This document shows positions 25,757 to 35,236 of a DNA stretch of 64,000 nucleotides, piece after piece. Every line of letters begins with the position of its first letter. The first letter of the stretch is position 1. The notes under the pieces were generated by a model. That model saw only the letters and a program-made list of their open reading frames with translations. It searched no databases and was not told where the DNA came from. The stretch is from positions 124,001-188,000 of the forward strand of contig NZ_MSXV01000052.1 of assembly GCF_001945395.1 (NCBI RefSeq). The letters are read 5' to 3'. A program made the position numbers and the translations under genes. This DNA is from Pseudomonas sp. PA15(2017). Its GTDB lineage: Bacteria > Pseudomonadota > Gammaproteobacteria > Pseudomonadales > Pseudomonadaceae.

Positions 25757-27423
25757 GCCGGCGCCTCCGCCTGGCGATACACCCGCGCCTTGAAGGGCTC
25801 GATGCCGATGCGCTGCACGGTGTCGATGAAACGTTCGTCACCCTGGCGCTGCTCGTCGAAGGTCTCGACCAGACGCTCGATCACGGCTGGCACCTCGGCG
25901 GCGCTGAACGACGGGCCGATCACCTTGCCCAGCGCGCTGGCCTTGCCCTGGGCGCCGCCGATGGTCACCTGGTACCACTCGCTGCCGTTCTTGTCGACGC
26001 CGAGAATGCCGATGTTGCCAATGTGGTGGTGGCCGCAGGCATTCATGCAGCCGGAGATGTTCAGGCTGATATCGCCCAGGGCGTGCAGCGCTTCGGCATC
26101 CTCGAAGCGCTGCTGGATGGCCTGGGCGATGGGTATCGACTTGGCATTGGCCAGGGCGCAGTAATCACCGCCAGGGCAGGCGATCACGTCGGTAAGCAGG
26201 CCGATATTGGCGCTACCCAGCCCAACGCTGACGGCCTGCTGCCAGAGCGCGTGCAGGTCGGCTTTGCGCACATCCGGCAGCACCAGGTTCTGCTCGTGGG
26301 CCACGCGGACTTCGCCGAAGCCGTAGCGCTCGGCCAGCTCGGCCACGGCGTCCATCTGCGCCGAGGTCACGTCGCCCGGCGGCAGGCTGGCACCCGGTTT
26401 GGTCGACAGCACCACGCCGGCGTAGCCCGGCACCTTGTGCGGCTGCACGTTGCGTGACACCCAGCGGGCGAAGGCGGCATCGCTGGCCAGGGCGGTGCCG
26501 AAATCCAGATCGGTATCCGCAAGCAGCGCATAAGCCGGCGGCGCGAAGGTAGTGGCGACGCGCTGGTATTCGGCATCGGTCAGCTCGGCGGGGCCGTCCT
26601 TGATGTGTTGCCACTCGGCCTCGACTTCCCTGGCGAAGGCCTCGATACCCAGCGCCTTGACCAGGATCTTGATGCGCGCCTTGTACTTGTTGTCGCGCCG
26701 ACCGTGGCGGTTGTAGACCCGCAGAATCGCCTCGACGTAAGACAGCAGATGGCGCCACGGCAGGCCGTCGCGAATCACCTGGCTGAGGATCGGCGTGCGC
26801 CCCAGGCCACCACCGACCATCACCCGCGCCAGCAGCTCGCCGGCGGTATCGCGATACAGATACAGGCCGACGTCGTGCATCGGCACCGCGGCGCGATCCT
26901 CTCTGGCAGCGCACAGGGCGATCTTGAATTTGCGCGGCAGAAACAGGAACTCCGGGTTGACCGTCGACCACTGCCGGAGAATCTCGGCCAGCGGCCGCGG
27001 GTCGAGCAATTCATCGGCGGCCACGCCGGCAAAGGCTTCGGTGGTGATGTTGCGCACGCAGTTGCCCGAGGTCTGGATGGCGTGCATCTCCACCGAGGCC
27101 AGGCGCTCGAGAATGTCCGGCACCTGCTCCAGCTCGATCCAGTTGAACTGGATGTTCTGCCGCGTGGTGAAGTGGCCGTAATCGCGGTCGTAGTCACGGG
27201 CGATGGACGCCAGGGTGCGCAGCTGGCGGGCCGACAGGGTGCCGTAGGGAATCGCCACACGCAGCATGTAGGCGTGCTTCTGCAGGTACAGGCCGTTCTG
27301 CAGGCGCAGCGGCAGGAATTCCTCTTCGCTCAGCTCACCGCTGAGGCGTCGCTGCACCTGGTCGCGAAACTGCGCGACCCGCTCGCGCACCAGCGCGTGG
27401 TCGTACTCGTCGTAGTGATACAT
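25753..27423 (-). CDS. cysI: Siroheme sulfite/nitrite reductase, hemoprotein subunit
   Basis: This 556-residue enzyme has the two-fold ferredoxin-nitrite/sulfite reductase fold. The 4Fe-4S/siroheme cysteines lie in CPGGDYC (about residue 425) and in SGCMNACGHHH (about 462), and siroheme-binding arginines in FTTRQNIQ. It reduces sulfite to sulfide for cysteine synthesis using six electrons; nitrite reduction is possible, but the coupled DUF934 gene favours the CysI assignment. The start at 27423 has AAGGGG upstream. It is divergent from a MocR regulator gene, with repeated boxes in the 281-base gap. Confidence 0.88.
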   Translation of the reverse strand: MYHYDEYDHALVRERVAQFRDQVQRRLSGELSEEEFLPLRLQNGLYLQKHAYMLRVAIPYGTLSARQLRTLASIARDYDRDYGHFTTRQNIQFNWIELEQVPDILERLASVEMHAIQTSGNCVRNITTEAFAGVAADELLDPRPLAEILRQWSTVNPEFLFLPRKFKIALCAAREDRAAVPMHDVGLYLYRDTAGELLARVMVGGGLGRTPILSQVIRDGLPWRHLLSYVEAILRVYNRHGRRDNKYKARIKILVKALGIEAFAREVEAEWQHIKDGPAELTDAEYQRVATTFAPPAYALLADTDLDFGTALASDAAFARWVSRNVQPHKVPGYAGVVLSTKPGASLPPGDVTSAQMDAVAELAERYGFGEVRVAHEQNLVLPDVRKADLHALWQQAVSVGLGSANIGLLTDVIACPGGDYCALANAKSIPIAQAIQQRFEDAEALHALGDISLNISGCMNACGHHHIGNIGILGVDKNGSEWYQVTIGGAQGKASALGKVIGPSFSAAEVPAVIERLVETFDEQRQGDERFIDTVQRIGIEPFKARVYRQAEAPA

Positions 27424-27518
27424 GACAGGCCCCTTGCGCCCTGGAACGCGGCAGACAGGGCCGCCACTATGGGCAAGGGGGCAAAAGCAAAACAGCCTCA
27501 GATAAATCGCAAAAAACC

Positions 27519-27640
27519 ATATCAGATGAAAGTTACAGGATCCTGCTCAACATCTTTCGCTTGGCATATTGGTTTAAGGTCAACGGTAAGGGCTATTCCA
27601 GCTGATATGCAAAAATCTCAAATTCTTAAATCTGATATGT
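27519..27640. promoter_or_regulatory. Repeated CTGATAT boxes between cysI and the MocR gene
   Basis: ATATCAGAT at 27519-27527, GCTGATATG at 27601-27609 and ATCTGATATG at 27630-27639 share a CTGATAT core, the first inverted relative to the other two. Regulators of the MocR group bind repeated sites in divergent gaps like this one. The set sits about 95 bases from cysI and 65-100 bases from the MocR gene. Confidence 0.5.
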
Positions 27641-27704
27641 TCTGTAACATCGTTGGGCGCCGCGCTGCCGTTGCGCGCCCATATCCCTGCGCACTGGATA
27701 CGCC

Positions 27705-29114
27705 ATGAAACGCTACGAGAAACTCGCCGACGAAATCGCCGCCCTGATCCGCTCCGGCCTGTTGGCACCCGGCGAGAAGGTGCCCTCGGTGCGCCACGCC
27801 AGCCGCACCTATGGCGTCAGTGCCTCGACCGTTTTCCAGGCCTATTACCTGCTCGAAGACCGCGGGCTGATCCAGGCCCGGGCACGCTCCGGTTACTTCG
27901 TGCGCGAGCATGCCAAACGCCCGCTGCACGAGCCGCAGTTGCGCGCGGGCGCCGCCCAGGCCACCGAGGTGGACGTCAGTGAACTGGTGTTCTCGGTACT
28001 CGGCTCGCTGAAGGACCCGCACACCGTGCCGTTCGGCTCGGCGTTCCCCAGCCCGGAGCTGTTTCCGCTGCCGCGCCTGGCCCGCTCCATGGCACAGAGC
28101 GTGCGCGACATGCCGAGCCACGCGGTGATCGCCGACATGACCGAGGGCAACCCGGACCTGCGCCGGCAGATCGCCCTGCGCTACATGCTCAGCGGCGTGC
28201 ACCTGCCGCTCGAAGAATTGGTGATCACCAACGGCGCCATGGAAGCGCTCAACCTGTGCCTGCAGTCGGTAACCGAACCGGGCGATCTGGTGGCCATCGA
28301 AAGCCCGGCGTTCTACGCCACCCTGCAGGTGCTGGAACGGCTCAAGCTCAAGGCCGTGGAAATTCCCGTGCACCCGCGCGAGGGCATCGACCTGGACAGC
28401 CTGGCCGACAGCCTGCAGCGCTTGCCGATCAAGGCCTGCTGGTTCATGAGCAGCCTGCAGAACCCGCTCGGCGCGAGCATGAGCGACGCCAAGAAGGCCG
28501 CGCTCTACGAACTGCTGCAGCGCCACCAGGTACCGTTGATCGAAGACGACGTGTACGCCGAGTTGTATTACGGCGCCCAGCCGCCGAAACCGGTGAAGAG
28601 CTCTGACCGCGAGGGCCTGGTGATGCACTGCGGATCGTTTTCCAAGTGCCTGGCGCCGGGGTACCGGGTCGGCTGGGTGGCGGGTGGGCGTCATGCCCAG
28701 CGCATTGCCCGGCTCAAGCTGATGACCACCATTTCACCGTCGGTGCCCGCCCAGGCGGCGCTGGCCGATTACCTGCAGCACGGCGGCTACGACCGCCATC
28801 TGCGCAAGCTGCGCCACCAGCTGGAAAGCCAGCAGGGCTCGATGCTCGCCTCGGCCGCCCGGCACTTCCCGGCAGACACGCGAGTAACGAGGCCAAGCGG
28901 CGGCTACTTCCTGTGGTTCGAGTTCGCCGAACGGGTCGACGCCCTGCAGCTGTTTCGCCTGGCGCTGGCCCAGGGCATCAGCCTGGCGCCGGGGCCGATC
29001 TTCTCGGCCACCCGCGGCTTCGGACACTGCGCGCGGCTCAATCACGGCCACCCATGGAACGCCCAGAGCGAACAGGCAATGCAAACCCTGGGGCGGATAA
29101 TCGATTCGTTCTGA
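27705..29114 (+). CDS. MocR-type transcriptional regulator (GntR + aminotransferase-like)
   Basis: This 469-residue protein has an N-terminal GntR winged helix (APGEKVPSVRHASRTYGVSASTV, about residues 22-44; core SVRHASRTYGVS) and a fold-type I aminotransferase-like domain. The PLP lysine lies in SFSKCLAPGYRVGW near residue 311. MocR proteins use PLP to sense an amino compound and switch transcription of a nearby gene. It is divergent from cysI, with repeated boxes between. Control of cysI would be unusual and is inferred only from position; autoregulation is the safer guess. Confidence 0.87.
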   Translation: MKRYEKLADEIAALIRSGLLAPGEKVPSVRHASRTYGVSASTVFQAYYLLEDRGLIQARARSGYFVREHAKRPLHEPQLRAGAAQATEVDVSELVFSVLGSLKDPHTVPFGSAFPSPELFPLPRLARSMAQSVRDMPSHAVIADMTEGNPDLRRQIALRYMLSGVHLPLEELVITNGAMEALNLCLQSVTEPGDLVAIESPAFYATLQVLERLKLKAVEIPVHPREGIDLDSLADSLQRLPIKACWFMSSLQNPLGASMSDAKKAALYELLQRHQVPLIEDDVYAELYYGAQPPKPVKSSDREGLVMHCGSFSKCLAPGYRVGWVAGGRHAQRIARLKLMTTISPSVPAQAALADYLQHGGYDRHLRKLRHQLESQQGSMLASAARHFPADTRVTRPSGGYFLWFEFAERVDALQLFRLALAQGISLAPGPIFSATRGFGHCARLNHGHPWNAQSEQAMQTLGRIIDSF

Positions 29115-29162
29115 CGCTGGCGTCAGATGGGTGCGCTCACCGGGGCGGTGAGCGCTACGGCA

Positions 29163-29936
29163 TCAGAGCTGGTCGCCCTGCAGCCCGGCGTACAGGCGGG
29201 TCATTTCGTTGAGCTGGCGGAACATCGATTCGGCGTTCACCGCCACGATGGTCGGCACGAAGTCCTTGGAGGCGAAGGCCTTGGTCGCGAACTGCCAACG
29301 CGCGTCGGTCTTGCGCAGGGCGACGGCGATTTCCTCGTTGGGCGCGCCGGCGGCCTGCAGCTCCTTCATGATGGTATCGAACTCCTTCACCGATGCCTCG
29401 AAGTTGGCATCCAGATTCGGCGCCTGCACGCCCCAGGCGCGGGCCATGTAGAACATCGCGGTGCGCTGGGTGAGCACGCGGTTCCAGCCACTGCGGTTGA
29501 TCGAATGGGAAGCGGCGTCGCCGTTGTGCTTCTCGAACAGATCGGTAACGTGCTGGGTCTGCTTGACCAGCTCCTCGGCCTTGGCCAGCACTGCCGGTGC
29601 CTGAGCCTTGCCCGGCTCGGCGGTGACCATGGCGCGGTAGGCCGTCCAGATCACCTCGACCTGGGCCAGGCCGGCCTGCACTTCGCTGTTGGTCGGGTGA
29701 GCCTTGAGCTTGGCGTGATGATCCTCGAACAGCGCGACGCTGGTGTTGAGCTGCTTGGTGGCTTCATCGACCTTCACGTCGGAGCCGATCATCATGTAGT
29801 CCTTGGCTATGATCTGCCCCAGGCTGCGCTGCAGGCCGGCCATGTTCATAGCCTCCAGGGGCGCCATTTCCGCCCAGCTGGCAGCGCTGACGAGGGTGAG
29901 CCCCAGCAAAAGGGTTTGCATGCAACGTTTGATCAA
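29163..29936 (-). CDS. Periplasmic PilJ N-terminal-type protein
   Basis: This protein of about 257 residues has a signal peptide (hydrophobic LLLGLTLVSAASWA) followed by two helical repeats like the type IV pili chemoreceptor N-terminal domain: MNMAGLQRSLGQIIAKDY and, later, MFYMARAWGVQ with INRSGWNRVLTQRTAM. That domain is the periplasmic sensor part of PilJ and NarX-type receptors; here it stands alone without kinase or MCP domain. The start is taken as TTG at 29936 because AGGA lies seven bases upstream; ATG codons at 29954 and 29921 are alternatives. It converges on the MocR gene. Ligand and partner are unknown. Confidence 0.7.
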   Translation of the reverse strand: MIKRCMQTLLLGLTLVSAASWAEMAPLEAMNMAGLQRSLGQIIAKDYMMIGSDVKVDEATKQLNTSVALFEDHHAKLKAHPTNSEVQAGLAQVEVIWTAYRAMVTAEPGKAQAPAVLAKAEELVKQTQHVTDLFEKHNGDAASHSINRSGWNRVLTQRTAMFYMARAWGVQAPNLDANFEASVKEFDTIMKELQAAGAPNEEIAVALRKTDARWQFATKAFASKDFVPTIVAVNAESMFRQLNEMTRLYAGLQGDQL

Positions 29937-30144
29937 CTCGATGTCCTCATCCATGCGGATAGCGGGGCAAGTGAAGCCGGCGTGCCAGGGCAAAAGGTAC
30001 TGCCTGGATTCCGACGCCAGCGATTCGCTCCAGTCTAATCCAAACACCCGCCCTTGACCTGCCGCCGCGCGCCTTTGGCGGCGCCAGCAGTCGACGGATA
30101 TGAAGATTGGTGAAGCGTGTCACATCGCCATCTGCACCGTTGGC

Positions 30145-32235
30145 CTAGTCGAGCATTTCGATCCGCTCGCTGGCCGGCTGCGGCCGCCCGAACAGGTAGC
30201 CCTGGAAATGCGAACAGCCTTCGGCCTTGAGCTGCTCGAATTGCTCGTCGGTTTCCACGCCCTCGGCGGTGGTCTTGATCAGCAGGCTGCCGCTCATGCC
30301 GGTGATGGCGCGCACGATCGACAGCGCCTCGCGGCTTTTGCCCATGTCCTGGACGAAAGATTTGTCGATCTTGATGCGATCGAAGGAGAACGAGCGCAGG
30401 TAGCTCAGGGATGAATAACCGGTGCCGAAATCGTCCAGCGCGATGTTCAGGCCAAGGGCCTTGAGCGCCTTGAGGGTGTGGATGTTGCTCTCGCAGTCTT
30501 CCAGCAGTACCGATTCGGTGATCTCCAGTTCCAGGCGCTCGGGCTCGAGCCCCGAATCCGCCAATGCCAGGCTGACGACCTTGACCAGATCGCCGCTCTT
30601 GAACTGCACCGGCGACAGGTTGACCGCCACCGTCTGCTTGCCGGACCAGGTCGCCGCTTCCTGGCAGGCGAGGTTCAGGGCACGGGCGCCGACTTCGTGG
30701 ATCAGCCCGGTTTCCTCGGCGATGGGGATGAAATCCAGCGGCATGATCAGGCCGTTACTGGGGTGCTGCCAGCGCATCAGCGCCTCGTAGCCGGACACCC
30801 GCTTGCTGCTCGGGTCAATGATCGGCTGGTAGTACAGCTGCAGCTGGCCCATGTGCAGCGCTGTGCGCAGGTCCGTTTCCATGGTTCGGCGCCGGCGCGC
30901 CGCGGCGTCCAGCTCGGGGAGGAAGTATTCGTAGCGGTTGCGGCCATTGCGCTTGGCTTCGTAGAGCGCCATGTCGGCATAGCGCATCAGTTGGTCGGCC
31001 TGCTGATGATCGTCCGGACAGATGGCGATACCGATGCTGACGCCAACCGAGAAACTGTGCCCCTCGATCAGAAACACCGGCGCCACCGCCGAGATCAGCC
31101 GCTGGGCGGTACGCCTGGCATCCTCGGCACTGTCCAGGCCATTGAGCACCACGGCGAACTCGTCGCCGCCGAGCCGGGCCAGGGTATCGCGCTCACGCAG
31201 CACGGCCTTCAGGCGCAGCCCCAGGGCGCGCAGCAGACGGTCGCCAAAGGCGTGGCCGAGGGCATCGTTGATGTTCTTGAAGTTATCCAGATCCAGGCAC
31301 AGCACGGCGGTCAGCCGGCCCTCCTCGGCGCCTTCCTGCAACGCTTCATCGAGGCGCTCGGCGAACAGCGTGCGATTGGCCAAGCCGGTCAGTGCGTCGT
31401 GGTGCGCCATGTGCTGGATCTGCGCATGGGCGGCGAGTTCGTCGGTCACGTCTTCGGCGATCAGCAACAGGTAGCTGGCCTGGGTCTCGCAACCGCTGCT
31501 CTGCATCACGCGGGTGCGCAGCATGCGCGGGCCCAGGGGCGTGTCCAGGCAGCTCTCGGACAGATGCAGGGCATCGCTGCGAATGCACTGGTCGGCCTGC
31601 TGCGCGATGAACTCGGCGATGGCCGGCGTCAGGCACTCATCGGCACGGTGGCCGAGCATGTCCTGGGAGCGGCAGCCGAACAGTTTCTCGGCTTGCGGGT
31701 TGGCCAGCAGGATCTGCCGGCTCTGGGTGTCCTGCACGATCACGCTGGCCGGGATGTTGGCGATCACCGAATCGAGAAAGCGCGACAGCGTGGCCATTTC
31801 CTCGCTGTAGTTCTCTGCCAGCTCCTTGGCCTTGAGCAACTCCAGCTCGTTCTTGCGGCGCTCGGTGATGTCGCGGGTGATCTTGGCGAAACCGATCAGT
31901 TGCCCGTGGTCATCGTGGATGGCATCGATCACCACGCTGGTCCAGAACAGTGTGCCGTCCTTGCGCACACGCATGCCCTCGGCCTCGAAACGGCCCTCGC
32001 TGCGGGCGGTCTCCAGGCCTCTGCCGGGCAGGCCGGCGGCACGGTCCTCGGCGGTGTAGAACACCGAGAAATGCTGGCCGACGATTTCCGCGGCCAGGTA
32101 CCCCTTGGCACGCTGGGCACCGGCGTTCCAGTTGGTGACGATGCCTTCGGGGCTGAGCAGGTAGATGGCGTAGTCGACCACGCTCTGTACCAGCAGGCGG
32201 TACATCGTATCGGCATTGGGCTGAGTGGGCAGCAT
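30145..32235 (-). CDS. PAS-PAS-GGDEF-EAL cyclic-di-GMP protein
   Basis: This 696-residue cytosolic protein has two PAS domains (about residues 10-125 and 150-265), then a diguanylate cyclase domain with an intact GGDEF active site in LARLGGDEFAVVL (about 355), then a phosphodiesterase domain with EAL in SGYEALMRW, plus the metal-binding LEITES and DDFGTGYSS motifs and KIDKSF. Both domains look catalytically complete, so it could make or break c-di-GMP depending on the PAS signal. It is not in an operon with a neighbour that tells its role. The ATG at 32235 starts the conserved N-terminus; the frame extends further upstream without conserved sequence. Confidence 0.87.
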   Translation of the reverse strand: MLPTQPNADTMYRLLVQSVVDYAIYLLSPEGIVTNWNAGAQRAKGYLAAEIVGQHFSVFYTAEDRAAGLPGRGLETARSEGRFEAEGMRVRKDGTLFWTSVVIDAIHDDHGQLIGFAKITRDITERRKNELELLKAKELAENYSEEMATLSRFLDSVIANIPASVIVQDTQSRQILLANPQAEKLFGCRSQDMLGHRADECLTPAIAEFIAQQADQCIRSDALHLSESCLDTPLGPRMLRTRVMQSSGCETQASYLLLIAEDVTDELAAHAQIQHMAHHDALTGLANRTLFAERLDEALQEGAEEGRLTAVLCLDLDNFKNINDALGHAFGDRLLRALGLRLKAVLRERDTLARLGGDEFAVVLNGLDSAEDARRTAQRLISAVAPVFLIEGHSFSVGVSIGIAICPDDHQQADQLMRYADMALYEAKRNGRNRYEYFLPELDAAARRRRTMETDLRTALHMGQLQLYYQPIIDPSSKRVSGYEALMRWQHPSNGLIMPLDFIPIAEETGLIHEVGARALNLACQEAATWSGKQTVAVNLSPVQFKSGDLVKVVSLALADSGLEPERLELEITESVLLEDCESNIHTLKALKALGLNIALDDFGTGYSSLSYLRSFSFDRIKIDKSFVQDMGKSREALSIVRAITGMSGSLLIKTTAEGVETDEQFEQLKAEGCSHFQGYLFGRPQPASERIEMLD

Positions 32236-32475
32236 GGCAGTCTGAGTCCTGTGCACGCGCAGCTCGCGAGCGTCCAGGCTCGGAGGGTCATGCGCTGGCG
32301 GGGCATTCGGCCTGTTTGGCGAAACGCGCGCTGAATGCCTTGGGCAACTGCGGGCGGGCAGGCTTGAGCCTGCCACTCGCAACATCGTGCAGAGAGTGTG
32401 CCGCGACAAGTGGCACGGTGCCAGCAATTTATAACCGAGCGGTCAGCATTCGCCGGTCGAGATGGCGATAACGAT

Positions 32476-32502
32476 GCGCCCATCTGCCTGGCAGATGGGC
32501 GC
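32476..32502. terminator. Perfect hairpin after the TerC-family gene
   Basis: GCGCCCATCTGC and its exact reverse complement form a 12-base-pair stem with a three-base loop, ten bases past the TerC stop. No T-run follows on the minus strand, so termination is likely but not certain. Confidence 0.55.
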
Positions 32503-32511
32503 ACAAGCGGC

Positions 32512-33276
32512 TCAGGACGCTTTGTTGGCCTGGGCGTTGGCCTTGCGCTTGGCCCGACGGGACAGCATGTTCAGGCCTTCGATGACCGCCGAGAACGCCA
32601 TCGCCGCGTACAGGTAACCCTTCGGCACGTGGGCACCGAAGCCTTCGGCGATCAGCGTCATGCCGATCATGATCAGGAAGCCCAGCGCCAGCATCACCAC
32701 GGTCGGGTTGTTGTTGATGAAGCGCGCCAGCGGGTCGGCGGCCAGCAGCATCACGGTCACGGCAGCGACCACGGCGACGACCATGATCGGTACGTGGGGC
32801 GTCATGCCCACCGCGGTGATGATGCTGTCTACCGAGAACACCAGGTCGAGCAGCAAGATCTGCACGATCACCGCGCCGAAACCCACGGTGGCAGCGCGAC
32901 CAACGAACATGTCGCCCTCGGGCTCGGGGTCGACGGCGTGGTGGATCTCCTTGGTGGCCTTCCACAGCAGGAACAGGCCGCCAGCGATCAGGATGATGTC
33001 CTTCCAGGAAAACGCCTGGCCGAACAGCTCGATCACCGGGTCGACCAGCTTGACAATCCACGCCACGGTGCCCAGCAGGGCCAGGCGCAGGATCAGCGCC
33101 GCGCCGATACCCAGGCAACGCGCCTTGGCACGCTGATGCTCGGGCAGTTTGTTGGTGAGGATGGAGATGAAGATCAGGTTGTCGATGCCCAGTACCACTT
33201 CCATGACCACCAGGGTGGCCAGGGCAATCCAGGCAGCGGGGTCACTCGTCAATTGCAGGATATAGTCCACGATCAC
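32512..33276 (-). CDS. TerC-family integral membrane protein
   Basis: This 254-residue protein has seven or so membrane helices and the TerC-family hallmarks: acidic residues inside helices in VVMEVVLGIDNLIF near the start and LLLDLVFSVDSIITA near residue 145. TerC-family proteins export metal ions such as manganese, or help load metals in exported enzymes. The start is a GTG at 33276; a second GTG two codons later is possible. No tellurite-resistance cluster is nearby. I looked for an upstream manganese (yybP-ykoY) riboswitch and did not find one. Confidence 0.82.
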   Translation of the reverse strand: MIVDYILQLTSDPAAWIALATLVVMEVVLGIDNLIFISILTNKLPEHQRAKARCLGIGAALILRLALLGTVAWIVKLVDPVIELFGQAFSWKDIILIAGGLFLLWKATKEIHHAVDPEPEGDMFVGRAATVGFGAVIVQILLLDLVFSVDSIITAVGMTPHVPIMVVAVVAAVTVMLLAADPLARFINNNPTVVMLALGFLIMIGMTLIAEGFGAHVPKGYLYAAMAFSAVIEGLNMLSRRAKRKANAQANKAS

Positions 33277-33483
33277 GCACTTTATGGCTGAACAGAAGGC
33301 GCATTCTGTGCTTTTGCCATGACGGCGAATATGACAATTTACGACAAATTATTTCACCCCTATTACATTTCTGGAGCGCCCTGAAATCGGGCACTGGCGG
33401 CGAATCAGGCGGGCGAAATTGCAGTTGAACCGGCGCTTCTTTAATGCGATCCATTGCAATCGCCTCGTGCCGTCCGGCATGGC
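33277..33483. promoter_or_regulatory. Promoter region of the TerC-family gene
   Basis: An AT-rich patch (33,320-33,370) that looks like a promoter lies upstream of the leftward TerC gene and after the end of the kinase gene. No gene is seen. Confidence 0.35.
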
Positions 33484-35235
33484 TTATTGGCGCGCCAGCA
33501 GTACCACCACCATCAAGCCCAATAGCAGGCAGCCGAGCTGCCAGAACAGCAGCGGGTTGCGCTCCAGCAGCGGCACCCGGCCACGGCTGAGCAACGCCTG
33601 GCCGGGGTGGCGCAGCGCATGGGCGAATTCGTCCGGGTCGGCGTAGCGCTTCAGCGGGTCCGGATGGCAGGCCTTGCGCAGCACGGCGTCGAGCCACAGC
33701 GGCAGCGCTCGCCCCTGGGCGATGGGCGCGTAGTGCAACCGGGCCTGCGCACTACGGGTGCGCGCCCGCGCCATGCCGGCGCCGTAAGGCAGCCGGCCAC
33801 CAAGCATCTGGTAGGCGATCACCGCCAGGGAGAAAACGTCCGAGCGCACCGTACCGGGTTCGCCCAGCCAGTACTCGGGCGCGCTGTACTGGGCGGAGCC
33901 AAGGATCGGCTCGTCCGTTTGGCGGCTGGCGACCTCCTGCAGCCCGGCCACGCGGGTAGCACCGAAGTCGATGATCTTCACCGTGCCGGTAGCGTCGATC
34001 ATCAGGTTGGCCGGGCGCAGGTCCTGATGCAACATTTCCAGGCGATGGAAGGCGCGCAGGCCGCGAGCGATCTGCTCGACGATGCCGCGCACGGTTTCCA
34101 GCTCAGGTGTGGGGTGGTCGATCATCCATTGCGCCAGGGTCTGGCCCTCGATGAACTCGCTGACCGTGTACAGATGGTTGCGCTTGCGCGTCGGTGCGCA
34201 GGCCTTGAGCACATGGGGGCTATCGATGCGCCGGGCGATCCACTCCTCCATGAGAAACCGCTCGAGATAGCCGGTATCGTGCTGCAGATCCAGCGCTGGG
34301 GTCTTGAGCACCACGGTGGCGCCGCTGCCTTCGTCGGTGGCCAGGTACACGTGGCTGCGCGCGCTGACGTGCAGCGGGCGGACGATGCGGTAGCCCTCGA
34401 ACGACTGGCGCGCATCCAGCACGGGCGGGCACGGTAGGTCGCCGAGCTTGTGCTGCAGCTCGTCGGCCTCTGCACGCGGCAGGCCGTCGACGCGCACCAG
34501 TTGCAGGGTCAGGTTGTCGTCGCTGCCATTGGCCAGGGCCTGCTCGACGATGGCCTGGGCGGCCTGCTGCAGGTCGCCGGCGTGTTCGCCGATGCAGCGC
34601 TGCATGGCGCGCGCCTCGACGAATTCATAGACGCCGTCGGTGGCCAGCAGGAACAGGTCACCGGCCTCCACGGCCAGTGCCTGGTAGTCGATTTCCAGTT
34701 GCGGCCCGACGCCCAGGGCGCGGCTCAGGTAACTCTTGCCCTCGCCGACCCACACGCGGTGATCACGGGTCAGCGGCTCCAGATCGACGCCGCGCAGGCG
34801 ATAGATGCGCGTGTCGCCGACGTGGAACAGGTGCGCCGTGGTGGACTTGAGCACCACGGCGCTGAAGGTGCATACGTAGCCGCGATCCATGTCATAGCGA
34901 TGCTGGCCGCGCCGCGTCTGAGCGTGCAACCAGGCATTGGTGGCGCTGAGCACGCGGGTCACCGAGGTCTTCACCGACCAGGCCTCGCTGGTGCTGAAGT
35001 AATCGGAGAGAAACGCCGCCACCGCCGTTTCACTGGCGATATGGCTGACGTCGCTGCTGCTGATGCCGTCGGCCAGGGCGATGGCGATGCCCTTGCTGCT
35101 CAGCTGCGGCTCGAGGGGCACGCACAGGCCATGGAAGTCCTGATTGCGCGGCTTGCGGCCCTTGTCCGAATACTGGCCGACGCTGACCTGCAGCGGGTTC
35201 TTCCTGGCTGTCCACGGGTGTTCGGCAACGGTCAT
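33484..35235 (-). CDS. PP2C phosphatase - Ser/Thr kinase fusion, membrane-anchored
   Basis: This 583-residue protein fuses two opposing activities. Residues about 15-255 form a PP2C phosphatase with the metal-binding motifs RNQD, LADGIS, VGDTR, TDGV and SDDN. Residues about 285-545 form a Ser/Thr kinase with the lysine in VVLK, catalytic loop HQDLRPANL, DFG in IIDFGATR and APEYW. The C-terminal 20 residues are a membrane helix. All key residues of both domains are present. The gene follows the nitrite channel gene by one base and nirBD, so it is almost certainly in the nitrite assimilation operon. P. aeruginosa has a Ser/Thr kinase gene (PA1782) beside nirBD, which suggests conserved linkage. 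Its substrate is unknown. Confidence 0.88.
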   Translation of the reverse strand: MTVAEHPWTARKNPLQVSVGQYSDKGRKPRNQDFHGLCVPLEPQLSSKGIAIALADGISSSDVSHIASETAVAAFLSDYFSTSEAWSVKTSVTRVLSATNAWLHAQTRRGQHRYDMDRGYVCTFSAVVLKSTTAHLFHVGDTRIYRLRGVDLEPLTRDHRVWVGEGKSYLSRALGVGPQLEIDYQALAVEAGDLFLLATDGVYEFVEARAMQRCIGEHAGDLQQAAQAIVEQALANGSDDNLTLQLVRVDGLPRAEADELQHKLGDLPCPPVLDARQSFEGYRIVRPLHVSARSHVYLATDEGSGATVVLKTPALDLQHDTGYLERFLMEEWIARRIDSPHVLKACAPTRKRNHLYTVSEFIEGQTLAQWMIDHPTPELETVRGIVEQIARGLRAFHRLEMLHQDLRPANLMIDATGTVKIIDFGATRVAGLQEVASRQTDEPILGSAQYSAPEYWLGEPGTVRSDVFSLAVIAYQMLGGRLPYGAGMARARTRSAQARLHYAPIAQGRALPLWLDAVLRKACHPDPLKRYADPDEFAHALRHPGQALLSRGRVPLLERNPLLFWQLGCLLLGLMVVVLLARQ

Positions 35236-35236
35236 C

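Noticed and set aside
30478..32334. A 618-codon plus-strand frame antisense to the GGDEF-EAL gene
   Set aside because: It has repetitive low-information translation with no motif, against a protein with complete GGDEF and EAL sites.
33277..33483. Manganese (yybP-ykoY) riboswitch before the TerC-family gene
   Set aside because: I looked because TerC genes often have one, but found neither the conserved core sequences nor the fold.
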